Both the position numbers and the translations under genes were made by a program. From the NCBI RefSeq assembly GCF_964355755.1, contig NC_092676.1, positions 22,674,288 through 22,738,287 of the forward strand: 64,000 nucleotides of DNA, in the 5' to 3' direction. Each line of letters starts with the position of its first letter. Position 1 is the first letter of the stretch. The notes beneath the pieces were generated by a model. It was given only the letters and a program-made list of their open reading frames with translations. It ran no database searches and was not told the origin of the DNA. Source of the stretch: Antedon mediterranea (lineage: Eukaryota > Echinodermata > Crinoidea > Comatulida > Antedonidae). Below, piece after piece: positions 51,341 through 62,473 of the stretch.

Positions 51341-51391
51341 GAAAATCCATTTTCAAAAAAAAAAAAAAATTACAATGACATTATTTTTTGG

Positions 51392-51397
51392 AATAAA
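51392..51397 (+). terminator. Poly(A) signal of elongase copy 1
   Basis: AATAAA 52 bases after the stop codon, followed by a T-run. Confidence 0.5.
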
Positions 51398-51797
51398 TCT
51401 TTTTTTTAAAACAAGAACTGTCGCGCGTCACCATGGAGACAACTAAACAGTAGTCGCACATGTCACACCAGCATGCAGCAGGGGAAGACAGCTAGCAGCA
51501 GACGAGTCCCGGCGGCACACAACGACGGTTGTTTGCGAGACGTACGAAGTGCGGGGGCTGAAGCGATAAAACAATCAATCAACCAAATTCTGGTCTGAAC
51601 AGATTTGTTGAACAAGCGAGTCACGATAACGCAAATAGACTGAGGTTCAACTTGGGGTTCAATGTACATCCGGTTAATAAATAATAGAAGCGTATCACCT
51701 GTTTCAGTTGATCGTTTAAAAAAACTACCAAGGAGCACTAGCTAGGCCTACGCTAGTTAGGCCCTATTATTTAAAGAAAACTTTCAACTTGCAAAAC

Positions 51798-52601
51798 ATG
51801 TGGGCTGGAAACGCGCACGAGAGCCTGTTCGAATTTGAGGACAAGTTCGACGCTGTGGCATGGAGAGGATGGATGGCTAGAAACTGGACTTACAGCATTG
51901 TCATCGCTGTGCTCTATGTTCCAGCTGTTTTTATCGGGATCAACCTAATGAAAAATCGTAGACCTATCAATGTACGATATGCACTCATATGTTGGAATAT
52001 ATTTCTTAGTATCTTCAGCATTGCTGGCGCAGTTCGCTCTGTTCCGGTGATGATAAACGTGCTTATCCACGATGGTTGGCGGCAATCCGTTTGCGACTCT
52101 AAATATTTCTGGGCCGAGTACAGCGGCATCTGGGCGGCGTTATTTGTTCTGTCCAAAGTACCAGAGCTCGGAGACAGCTTATTTATAATCTTGAAGAAAC
52201 AGAAGATGCAGCTCCTGCATTGGTACCATCACTCCACCGTTCTGGTCTGTGTCTTCTACTTGTACACTTTCCACACGTCAATTGCTTTCTGGTTTGGCAC
52301 CATGAATTATTTTGTGCACGCACTCATGTATCCGTATTTTGCGTTCAGATCAGCGGGGATTCGACTACCACGACCTCTAGCAATGGTTATAACATCTTTA
52401 CAGTTATCACAGATGGTTGTTGGACTTTACATAACACTCTATGCAGGTGTATTACATGTGTACGATGGCAAGTGTGACGTATACACGGGTCAGATAATTT
52501 ATGCGACAATTATGTATTTCTCGTATATGATCCTCTTTATGGACTTGTTCTACAAAAGCTACATTAAACCGACAAAGCAGAGAGTTGAAAAAGTAGAATA
52601 A
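51798..52601 (+). CDS. ELOVL6: Very-long-chain fatty acid elongase, ELOVL6-like, copy 2
   Basis: A single-exon frame of 267 residues starts at ATG 51798 (MWAGNAHESL), 457 bases after the stop of copy 1 on the same strand. By eye roughly two thirds of residues match copy 1. All ELO hallmarks are kept: KVPELGD, the histidine box HWYHH at 141-145, MNYFVHALMYPYF and a TSLQLSQ motif. The C-terminus KQRVEKVE lacks a textbook KKXX retrieval signal. The role is the same as copy 1: the condensing step of fatty-acid elongation in the endoplasmic reticulum. The adjacent intronless pair implies tandem duplication of an already intronless gene. The protein sequence is intact, so both copies look functional. 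A poly(A) signal lies at 52653. Confidence 0.93.
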   Translation: MWAGNAHESLFEFEDKFDAVAWRGWMARNWTYSIVIAVLYVPAVFIGINLMKNRRPINVRYALICWNIFLSIFSIAGAVRSVPVMINVLIHDGWRQSVCDSKYFWAEYSGIWAALFVLSKVPELGDSLFIILKKQKMQLLHWYHHSTVLVCVFYLYTFHTSIAFWFGTMNYFVHALMYPYFAFRSAGIRLPRPLAMVITSLQLSQMVVGLYITLYAGVLHVYDGKCDVYTGQIIYATIMYFSYMILFMDLFYKSYIKPTKQRVEKVE

Positions 52602-52652
52602 AACTTTATACATTTGACTATATAATTATAATTATAGTTGTATGAGAAGATT

Positions 52653-52658
52653 AATAAA
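52653..52658 (+). terminator. Poly(A) signal of elongase copy 2
   Basis: AATAAA 52 bases after the stop codon, about the same distance as in copy 1. Confidence 0.5.
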
Positions 52659-53810
52659 ATGAACATTTTTATTTGAACTGATCATTAGAGCTGTTCACAT
52701 TTCTTATCACAGACAATTAAAGTTGAATGGAAAATAAATAAAAAACACATAACAATTATGTTGTCATATTGTTTGAATTTTAAATTATGAAAAAAGAGCG
52801 GGCCCACCACCCCCATAACAATTTTGTTGATCGATACATCGATTATTAAATTAATGTTAATTTATTGATTGTGATTTACGATATTAATCGATCGTCGATT
52901 GACTTACGCAATTATTGTTTGAGAGAAGTTCAAAGGAATTATTTTACTAAAGATTAATAGATCATAAATAAATTATACAATATTCATATTTTGCATTGTT
53001 CTGCTGCGGCGAATATGATGGGGCGTCGACGATGAGAAAAAATGTTTCGTGTAGCCTAATCAATTCATAACGCCAATGCTGATTAGTCGAAATATAGCCA
53101 CGTTTTGAGAAACTGGCCAAACAAAACGCTTGTGAGACGTAGCTCTACCTTATCATGTGACCAGACACAACAAGCTGTCCATGTGTACCGGGTGTTTAGT
53201 TACGAGGAAATTTCGCGCTGTTTTACCATTGAAATCTCTTTAAATATTTACTATTTTTGCACATTGTTACTTAATATCGGTTTATATATATATAGGCATG
53301 ATTGCAGAGTATTTAACGGGGATATCTACAAGGTAAATCATTGAATAATCCTTTAGGCTGATAGTGGTAGGCCGGGAGGAAATTGTAACAACAGCTAGTG
53401 GGACGGGAGGGAGAGTCGACCATATTGGTTTTGCGACAATGTACCGAGAAGAACTTGTGTCAGCTTTCCCATAGAGTTGGCTAGCTTGGCCTACTACGTT
53501 AAGGATTCCTCGTAGTAGTACAGTAATATTATAGGCCTAGTCTATACTAGAGTATGCTGGCCTAAAAAAAAATCTAGCCTAGGCCTCCTAACTAGCTAGC
53601 TAAGCTAGGCTAGGCCTACTACTATATGCCTAGCTAGGCCGACTAAATATCACTGAACTGAAGGTTAATTAAAAATGATCCATGATATTATTGACTAGTG
53701 TATGCCTATAGGCCTACCTATAGGGGATTTTCACCCCTATTACTAGCAGGCCCTAGGCCTATTTTATTATTAAAGTAGTGTCACGTGTGTACAAGCATTT
53801 CTTCATTAAG

Positions 53811-53869
53811 TACTGTAGTCTCTAGGCCACCATATAATTTATATGGTGGCCTACCTAGAGACTACAGTA
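53811..53869. repeat. Near-perfect long hairpin
   Basis: The left arm begins TACTGTAGTCTCTAGG and the right arm is its inverse; 26 paired bases close a loop of about three bases, interrupted only by a 4-base bulge (TAGG) in the right arm. The sequence is a cruciform or a compact RNA hairpin. It is shorter than a typical animal pre-miRNA and its loop is small, so microRNA identity is doubtful. Confidence 0.75.
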
Positions 53870-54053
53870 CTATTAGCCTAGGCCCCTATCCTCTACTAAA
53901 ATATATAGTATATTGTATTGGCTAGGCTAGGCCTAGTTAAGTGTTCATTTACACATATATTCACATGTGTTTTATTGTTTATAAGAAAATGAAAATAATA
54001 CATAACAATTATTAATGAATTAAGCCCTACCATTACCAGGCTATTTTAAATTA

Positions 54054-54167
54054 CGCCGTGGCTAAAGATACGGTACCGTATTCTAACTTCTGTTTACTAA
54101 AGGTACGGTAAAATTGTATTACATCATAATCAGCCAATGGGATGGTACCGTATCTTTAGCCACGGCG
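54054..54167. mobile_element. 114-bp MITE with 24-bp perfect inverted ends and 9-bp target duplication
   Basis: Ends begin CGCCGTGGCTAAAGATACGG and continue TACC, identical in inverted orientation on both sides. TTTAAATTA flanks exactly on both sides (54045-54053 and 54168-54176). A 9-base duplication suggests a Mutator-like element; hAT is the alternative. It has no coding capacity and lies 60 bases upstream of the first identified FAM199X exon. Confidence 0.85.
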
Positions 54168-54226
54168 TTTAAATTAATATATTTTGTGCATCAATTTAGT
54201 GAATCATGCCCTTTTTTTCTTTGCAG

Positions 54227-56968
54227 CCCATGGAACACTGACCATTTCTATGATGATGAATCACATGATATTCCAAAAAATAGGTAAACATTCTTGCATT
54301 GGCCTATGTTAGTTGGCCTAGATAGGCCACTCTAGCATGACTTTAAACTGGCATATCTGATTCAGATTGGCTGAATGGTGCAGCTATTTGAATGTTGGAT
54401 TTTTTTGGAGATGTAATTTACTTACTTGTTTCCGGAGCTCAACTTTTGCTGGATCCAGAGTCGAGTCAAGGCTATGCATATAAGCCCCTCTTGAAAATAA
54501 CATCAAATCTCGAATACGGCGCAAGTTTTTGATTCTATAGTTCTTATAGTCTATGATTTTACAGTATTATTTTTATCCTAATGGCATACACAATTTTTTA
54601 CAGCCTAAATTATTATGATTCCATGCTCACGTCAAGAGGAACAAGTAGAAGAACCTCAGAGTGCAGTGACCGGGAAGATGGGTCAATTTGCCTGGATACT
54701 TGGTACCCGGACTACGAGAGTGTCGTCGTCCAATCAGCTAATACTTTCTTACCAGATGTAACATTGGTTAATGATATCGATCATGATGAGGATAATTATA
54801 AAGGTATGTTTTCTTTTCAACACTACAGTAGTAATGACCAATCACAAGCAACCGTTTTTTACTCAATTACTTTGAATTGTTTGTATGCTCTTGTGTTGCA
54901 TCCTAATGGGAACCATTCTGTAAAATAAACTATTGATAAAACAATGCACATCTAATAAAATTATTACATTTTTGTATATTTTTAGATTATGAGTCATCTC
55001 TTGGAAGTTCTCTTCATATATCAGATGATGACCTATCTTCACGACACTTGACAACTGATGAGGAATCTGAGGACGAGGATGATGAAATCTACCCGAGTCC
55101 GAAGAAGACCAAGCGAAATTTACAAGATGTCACATGGTATGTATCTAGAATTTGAACGTAAAGAAATGCTAAAATGGCCATGATCTATTTTAATGCTGAA
55201 ATGTAAAATTGTAACCAAAGAATGCCCTTTCTTCTGAAGCTCTGTCTACACTATCAAACTTTATGTGACAAAAAATGTGATGTGCCCATATATGAACATG
55301 ATGATGTCATATCACTACTATATTTGGGCATATCGCTACCATATTTGTGCATATCACTTTTTTTGTCAAACTAGTTTGATAGTGTAGACAGAGCATTACA
55401 GCACTGTAAACAAATACCAGTATGGTGATTTACCATTACTACTATGAAAAACAGCACAAAATGATTCACACTGAAAACACTAAAAATATTAGGATAAAAC
55501 ATACTAAGGTATTAAAAAGTAATTTGTTGTTTTCTTTAGGAGTGAGATGTCTAATGAAGAACATATCAGAACGATAGAGCAGCTAATATCACTTATATCA
55601 GAGCAGATGAGTCTAAGAGATCAATTAGAAATCATTCGTATTATTAGACCAAATGCAGAAGTCTCACCAACAGATAATGAATTTACTATTGGTAATAAAA
55701 CTTTCTTATTTTATTTTTAGTTAGGGGGAGAGACTTTAAATCGGTTGACTGGCCATTGGTTTTTTGTTAAATTTAACAATTTATTTAGTCTTTATATAAG
55801 TGAATAAATAGAATATTCAAAGTATGATTTTTTTAATCTTCATTTATTATGTTTTTGGGGGACAATACATCATTTTAAAATATATTTTATTTTGATTAAG
55901 AATTGGAGTGGTTAACAGACGAAAAACTGCATAGAATTCGAGACTACATCACGCATACTGTCTCGCCAAAAGTTGGTAACTCAAAATTAATAAAAGAAGA
56001 CAGCGATGAACAAGAGGAGGATGAGGAGGATTGTTCAACAAAGTCAAAAAGCAAGAAAAGGAGATGCATGGTATGTTGGTCATTGGTTTAATAACTGTCC
56101 ATCAGGCAAGTAGATGAGTTTTCTCACTGGCCTGAATTCAATTGTACTGGACATCCATAGTTTTAACAATTCTTGTTTTAAAGATTGTTGTGTTACATCT
56201 AGTACCTGTTGATATTATCTGACAAATTTACTGTCTAAAATGTGCAATTACAGCGAAATCCAGATCTTAATTGGTCGAATATTTTTTCCTACCCAGACGT
56301 AATTTGTACTTTATACTATGTACATTGAGAACATTTTAAAATTTGCAAGTAATTCTCGGGTGGAAGTAGGGCAAAACATCTGACCAATTACTGAACTCCC
56401 TCACGTATGATACTCCACAGTAGGATCCAGATCTACCGGGAATTTCAATGCACTATCTGGAAAAACAACACAATATTTGACTAAAAATAAAATCTGATTT
56501 GTTTTTCAGAGAAGTGCTAATGAGAGAAGACAACAAATGAGAGCCCAGAGATTAAGACAAAGGAAAGAAAACAAACAAGCCGTCAAAGAAAAGAAAAGTG
56601 GTCTATTTAGACATGAAAAGGTTTGTAAAGTAATCGGTTGAAAATTATTGATTCATGCGCTCTCTATAAAAAAACCTATGTTTGTGTAGGAAATATACCA
56701 TTGCTTTTCAACCAATCAAATGGCGCAAGTTAAAAAAAAAAAAATCCAATGACCCCAATTGAAAACCACTTTGATTGAATGGCTGTTTTTTAATTATATA
56801 AACTAGTTCAGCTATATTTTGTGCTTATTTATATCACAGAAATTTGTATTACTCAGTTTACTGATTTATCTAATTCATGATCATGATTTCTTTCTTTTCT
56901 TACTTTTCCAGGTGCTGTCAGTACAAAGATGTCAAGAGAACACTGAAGAAGTTGATATATTGGGCTGA
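54227..56968 (+). CDS. FAM199X: FAM199X homologue, exons 2 to last (5' end missing)
   Basis: Seven exons join in phase: 54227-54283, 54604-54803, 54986-55136, 55540-55691, 55901-56070, 56510-56620 and 56912-56968, about 299 residues. The central part matches vertebrate FAM199X closely: EMSNEEHIRTIEQLISLIS, then LRDQLEIIRIIRPNAEVSPT and LEWLTDEKLHRIRDYI, against [38 protein letters not shown] and LNCLTDEKLKQVRNYI. The C-terminus keeps the basic helix (RLRQRKENKQAVKEKKSGLF) and the acidic tail ending EEVDILG. The N-terminal part is Ser/Asp-rich and weakly conserved (ECSDREDGSICLDTWYPDYE). The vertebrate protein has about 388 residues, so a first exon is missing upstream. The molecular function of FAM199X is not established; the basic, coiled, acidic layout suggests a nuclear regulatory protein but that is inference. 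Confidence 0.9.
55239..55394. mobile_element. MITE of the GCTCTGTCTACACT family in a FAM199X intron
   Basis: Ends are GCTCTGTCTACACTATCAAA and its inverse, with perfect matching over about 20 bases. The interior aligns to the reverse complement of the copy in SIAH intron 3 (shared GTGACAAAAAATGTG and ATGTGCCCATATATG). It is 156 bases long, with no ORF. Confidence 0.8.
55814..55880 (+). repeat. Interspersed repeat shared with 47794-47862
   Basis: Contains ATTCAAAGTATGATTTTTTT, then TAATCTTCATTTATTATG and GGGGGACAATACATCA. It ends just before the acceptor of the FAM199X exon at 55901. Confidence 0.6.
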
Positions 56969-59900
56969 CAGTAAACATATCCTGTCTATCGCCCTCTATA
57001 AAGAATTGCTACCAGACGATGCTATATTCTCATCACAACATTTTCAAACTTTTAAAATCTTCTTTCAGTTGTTTTTACCTTTATTTTAGTTCTATACACA
57101 CAATGCACTATGTCAAACTTTTTTCATGCTTTAGTAAGCACAGTGATTTTTAATAAGATAACAAATAAGATATCAACATAGTTGTTGCAAAATGATCTAT
57201 AACTTTTTTAGGATGGGTACTTGGATCTTGTACTTTATAATAATGAATTTTAAGATGTTGAATATTACAAAATGTTAATGAGTTTATTCAACATATTATG
57301 AATGTACAAATCATTATTATGAGGTTCATATACTTACAATCCTCTTTTTACAGTAACACACTGCCCCACGAGGACTAAATATGTCTCTGAGTCTAATAGC
57401 TGCCACCAAACGGAAATCATTTGTCCACAAGGATATATGTATTACAGAAACATTGTAGAAAGAAAAATAATGTGCACTACAATTGTACTAATAGTAATAT
57501 GTAACAGTAACGGCAAATGGATAAATATAATAATCTTGATGAAACCTCATTTAAATGGTGCAATAATGAAATTTCATTTGGTTAATATGTTCGACTCAAC
57601 TTTATATTTTAAACATAGTTTACCCATTCATGGAGGGTATACTGCATATTATTATAACACACCGAGCGAAGTGTGTCATAGCAATTTGATTGGTTGATTT
57701 CGTATCGCGTGCCATGCTTAGATTTCTCTAGTAACAAACTGGGGTATTATTGTACACTTTAATGGAAACATTTTGTTTGCTAGGGTCATGTGTAATGCTT
57801 TTGTTGTCTTCTTCTACGGTTGACCGTGTCACTGAATCGCATGCTACGCCTTTATTAAGATAGAGAAGTACAGTAGTATTGAAAAGCACATTCCAAATTT
57901 ATTTTAAATGTAATCAGCACTTCCTATACACATCCATTTTGATTTGAAGGCTTTAATAAGACAATCAGAGACACTTTCAAATATTTTCCGTATTTGAAAT
58001 ATACTTTCTTCTACTTAAAAATCCGAGAATTAACTTGCTATTTATAATGTTGTGTTGAGAAATAAATGTAGTAATTCAAATGATGACATTTGGTTAACTG
58101 TTTTCAACCGCGTTAGGAACCTTTGGTCAGCTAAGATAATTATTTTCAAGGTTACTATCCGGACCTCAGCCCCACCTTGGTTGGAGAGTTGAGGTAAGAA
58201 CACTTTGATTCTTTGAAAAATAACGATGCTAGATTTAATAATATTGATACACATACAAGTACTGCATATTGATGATACAAACAACAATTTTTATTTCTCA
58301 CTTCCCTTTGTCTTTGCCTCTCTCTCACTCTTTCTTTTCTTCCCAGCCCTGTACAAAGGCTTGTAAATACTCCGCCTCTACCCCGACCTGTTACGCCACT
58401 GACTGTTTTTTAGTCGACTCTACAGCTCACTATGTCGGTCGGTTGGTGAAGCATGTATATGGCCTTGTTAAAGGTGACTGTAGTCATCACAAGTGTTTAA
58501 TATCACCTAGCAAAATATTCCAAATCGTTAGTTCAGCAACAAAATACGTAGACTTGCGTTCTGTAAATATCTCGTTTAGTTGAACGTGAAAATTCTTTTA
58601 CAAATCGTTTGTGATTGGTAAATACTTGCGTTGCGCTTCCTTCCTTGTGTTGTGACCAAGTTGTGACCAAGTATTTTTTCACCATACAGACGTAACACAA
58701 GGACGCGCACGCAATGTGCAAGTCGCGTGACCAATGAAAAGCGAAAGCAGATAATCCATCGATTGTGGTTGATCAAACGTCCTTACATATTAATTAGTAG
58801 CTTACTACTATATAGCATCTGGCAATACATTTCATATTCTCACTTCTCAAAATTATTATGAATGTCATTCTACACCAGAACTTTTACTAAAACATTTCTC
58901 AGGTGGACGTTATACCACCTTTAACAATACACTGGTTTTTTTCAATAGAGCGTGAAGGGTTGTTCTATTGTTAACGTTTAACAAACCATATAGTTTTCCT
59001 ATTTCATATTTTATAAGTAATTTTATTTTGTCCACAGAATGATATCAAAACGACTACACATAACATATTTGAAAAAAGTAGCATTTAATTTCATCATTAG
59101 TGCAAAACACAAAGGTGTTTTATAATATAATGTTTGTGCCTATATTAAAGATAATTTAATTAATGTATAGCATTTTTTATTATTGATTTATTGATTATTA
59201 ATATTAAATACAGTATTAACAATATAGGCCTAGAGTTTTACCAGTAGGCCTACAATACAACTTCACCCAGACAAATTACCAGCACATTTAACAATTATGC
59301 AAATGTTTAATAGAAGTATTAAAAAAGAGGTCTAAATATCATGTACTTGCTGTTTATTAGTCAATACAAACTTGCGTTATTAAATACAGTAGTTAAACTT
59401 TAATTCGTATATGTAAACTAAACAAAGCCTATAATACAATGTTTTATTAGTGTACGAGCAATAGAAATCTATATCTTCAGGTACCTACAAGGATGGGGTT
59501 CGAAATCTCCAGGTACCTAAATCCCAGAGATATAGTCCAGGACTAAAGATGAATACGGCCTTTGTCTATTTTAAATAGTTATTCAAAATAATAGTCCCTC
59601 TCCACGACCAATGGATAGGCGCAAGTGCGTGCTTTTATTTTACTTATGAATTGAACCACCGCTAAACAATTCAGTTCGTCTGCATGCTCCCCCATCCCCT
59701 TTCTCTGTGAAAGATCATTGCTCTTTTTCTAGCAAACGGCTGAATGTTTTTTTCTTGGTAGGAGGCTTTTACTTTTTTTCTTTGTGTATCTTTTTTTTTG
59801 TTCTGACAATGCCATTCCAGTATAACAAATAAATAGGAGAACTAAACTGGTTTTGTTGTTTTGTAAGCTGGGAATACTGGCATTGAGAAAAACAGACAAC

Positions 59901-60283
59901 TGAATCACCGTATATTGGAATAAACCAAACATATAGCGAAATACAGTAATGAATGAGGGTACACGTACTATTTGGCATGTCGCTGAGTTCATCATAGACT
60001 GACACGGTTCACATCTTTCGAGGCGAAGGACGATATAAACCTATATTGTTTTCATCTTATTGATTTTATTAGTAAAATACAACAGAAGTCTGAATTGCTA
60101 TATATTTTATTATCTATTGAATAATAGTTCTAGCGTCTACCGTAAAGTAAGTGAAAGTGAAATTCTTTTTCATATGCATTATTTATAATCGTTTCTTCAG
60201 GTAGGCTTACACTTACTAATATCAACTACCAGTATACTTTACGATTGCTTATTGTTGGGTATAATTTTCATACTATAGAACAA
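56969..60283. other. FAM199X 3' UTR and intergenic stretch
   Basis: No confirmed gene. A Cys-containing open stretch at 57354-57440 after an acceptor-like TTTTTACAG, and a stronger terminal-exon candidate at 58347-58583, are the only coding-like pieces. TAGGCCTA occurs at about 59225 and 59244. A paired AGGTACCT/CAGGTACCTA motif lies near 59479-59520. The region 58600-58760 is moderately GC-rich without open frames. Confidence 0.4.
58347..58583 (+). other. Candidate terminal exon, Cys-rich, unrecognised
   Basis: A long pyrimidine tract ending TTTTCTTCCCAG precedes 58347, and the frame then stays open for 78 residues to a TGA at 58581-58583. It reads PCTKACKYSASTPTCYATDC at the start and later GDCSHHKC, so Cys residues are frequent. 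A short splice-bounded segment at 58152-58194 (donor GAG|GTAAGA) could precede it, but that join would favour a different, shorter frame. No family is recognised. It could be the end of a small gene or chance. Confidence 0.25.
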
Positions 60284-61696
60284 ATGGCAATGGCATCAAA
60301 TGTGACACCGTTAGTCAGCGACCACAAGAGGTATGGAGAGTCGTTACTTGTATTTTTGAAACTAAGCAGAAGCATTGAAGTGTTAGAAGGTTGGATCAGT
60401 TCATATTTTCCTGAGAAAATTATGAAAGAGATAAATAGAAAAGGAAAAGGAGCTAAGTGTACTCGGAATTGGTAGCGGTCCAGGGAAGGAGAATTGGAGG
60501 ATTGAAACATCGGGCTTACCTAAATTATTATAAATGTTGAAAATACTCAAGCTCTTTGCTTCTCTTAACTTATACTCTTACTCTTTTTGATTTTTGTTAT
60601 ATTAAATAACCCATGGTTTATTACCCGTTGATTTGTCAATAACATTGCTGCTGTTGGTGATATTGATTACATTTTGTTGATTACTAAAGTCGTATACCAG
60701 TAACTTATTTTGTATTAATGTTCAATGTTTTGATTTTCATTTAGTGTATACTGTAGGCCTAGCCTACTAGTATTGAATACCGTATCCTATATTTTTTTTG
60801 TCATCAGGCCAAGTTGAATGCCTTGTTTTAAAGCAACTGCTTAAACACTGGCCTAAAATCACAGACACGGTGGTGGAACCGAACCTTTTCAATATTAATA
60901 CATATAAAGGTTTAGCTGCCAATGAAACTCAAGTCCTTCACGGAGTTTCCTTCGATTGGCGACAGCAGACTCTACAGCAGTTCAGACAGGAAACCCAAGA
61001 TCAACCATTGAAGAAGTTCCATTTTATAATGTTGTTCCAAGTTCTGTATTACTTTGAAGATTTAACAGAGGTGTTCGAGTATCTGAAGAGTATTCTAGAA
61101 GATGGCGGTATGATACTAGCATTGATAGAGTGCGGTAGGTTAAATTCTTTTATACTAAAAATGTTTTTCTAAACAATACTAATGACCTTATTAAGTAATG
61201 TCAATTTAGTAACAACATCAAACACAGTATAGTACATAGTTGAATTATAGCCTTTTTGCATGTATTATTTTGTCTATAGATCTATCTAGACAGTAGGCCT
61301 ACTTTTAAACGTTATCAACTTTCTTCTTTAAAAAATAAACATTTGTTTTATAGACGACAGTTGTATACCGCAGAGTACTCACCAATTTCCTCAGTTTAAG
61401 ATGCATGATGCCGTATCTACAGGCGATGTCGAGAAAGCTGTGGCTGAAGCTCAACTACAATTTGTCAAGCATCGTATAAAATTAAACCTGGATGCTACCA
61501 GCTGTTTTGATGGCGAATCGAAAGAAGGGGAACTTTTTGTGATTTTCTAACACAAAAGCCTTTCATTAAGGAAACTGCATCTGAATTGTTGTATAGTGAT
61601 GTCATTGATTATTTCAAAAGCATTGTTTTGCCTGAAAGTGAGGATGGCAAAAGTTTTCTAAGATGTGATTGCGATGCTATTGTTATCAAAAAGTAG
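60284..61696 (+). pseudogene. Histamine N-methyltransferase-like methyltransferase, disrupted
   Basis: Three exons are recognisable: 60284-60483, 60808-61134 and 61354-61696. The start MAMASNVTPLVSDHKRYGES parallels the human HNMT start; the SAM-binding motif VLGIGSGPG lies at the end of exon 1, followed by QVECLVLKQL in exon 2, then FHFIMLFQVLYYFEDL (the HNMT motif IHMIQMLYYVKD) and a C-terminus ending DAIVIKK. Three defects are visible. An extra base near 60458 shifts the frame before the SAM motif. The exon-1 donor reads CAG|GGAAGG instead of CAG|GTAAGG. A missing base in the T-run at 61534-61538 gives an early stop at 61548, whereas the other frame stays open to 61694-61696 and keeps the family C-terminus. 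HNMT transfers a methyl group from SAM to histamine in the cytosol. The residues equivalent to human Glu28 and Asn283 seem not conserved, so the ancestral substrate may have differed. Sequencing error is the alternative to pseudogene. Confidence 0.75.
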
Positions 61697-62222
61697 AACA
61701 CTTTATAATGATTACTGTTTAACATAAGTTAGCTGATGCAGGGAAGAGTTAATGTTGGTAAATTTTGTTTTTAGTAACTTAGGTAGATGTAGGAAACACT
61801 AAATTTGGTTTTGGAGTCCGTTATTATGTGAATACAAAAATCACATTGGGTAATTAATTTCATTCAAGCATAATGAAGCTATACTATATTTTCATTATCA
61901 ATTGTTTTTTATTTCAGGTGATTTTTCTTTTTATTCTTCTTTATATTGTACAGATAACTCTGCGTTAGTTATTTAATGTTTTAAACGTACTTAAGTGATC
62001 TTTTCTTTGTTTTTTATTTGTTTTGAAAATGTACATGGACTATTTGAATTGAAAAAAATAGCTTAGTTACGCCATAATAAACAATGGATGGTAACGGAGG
62101 CCGCGTTCTGTCGTTTTTATCTATCACATGTACTGTATTACCAATGTACTTTATTTACAGTATATTTTTCTGATCAATAAAATAGAATTTTGCATAGTAT
62201 AGTATTTGCTTTGTTTGTTCCC
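61697..62222. other. HNMT-like 3' flank
   Basis: AT-rich, no ORF. A poly(A) signal AATAAA at 62176-62181 could end the transcript about 480 bases after the family-type stop codon. Confidence 0.45.
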
Positions 62223-62473
62223 ACGATTTTTAAGTTATCCTTCTGAACGTTTGGGTTCTAATAGATATATACTTACAGAACATTCCTATTTATTTTCAGA
62301 AAAATTGATATTGGTGATGTCACAAAAGCTTATTATATAAAAATCTGACTTACCTGTATCGTCCATATGAGCTGAGCATGCCCTCTATATTCTTTTAACA
62401 TGGGACAAAATATCAAGTAGTGAGCCCTCTCCCTAGTTTTCCCTATATATTTTGCAAGGCGAGTGATTTAATT
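62223..62473 (+). repeat. Left direct repeat flanking the AACGTT array
   Basis: About 250 bases from ACGATTTTTAAGTTAT to TTGCAAGG and a little beyond recur at 63290-63564 in the same orientation with small indels and substitutions. Shared words include GAACGTTTGGGTTCTAATAG and AATCTGACTTACCTGTATC. Confidence 0.85.

Larger units (their letters stand above)
52602..54226. other. Intergenic stretch and probable FAM199X 5' region
   Basis: The first coding exon of FAM199X should lie here but could not be fixed: it must end after the second base of a codon. The GC-richer stretch 53080-53470, with TTTCGCGC near 53211 and TCATGTGACC near 53152, is the likeliest promoter or first-exon zone. TAGGCCTA and its parts are very dense at 53520-53950. 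A strong hairpin (53811-53869) and a small transposon (54054-54167) are also here. Confidence 0.4.

Noticed and set aside
53439-53477. Short ATG frame MYREELVSAFP as the first FAM199X exon
   Set aside because: It reaches a stop without a donor in the phase required by the exon at 54227.
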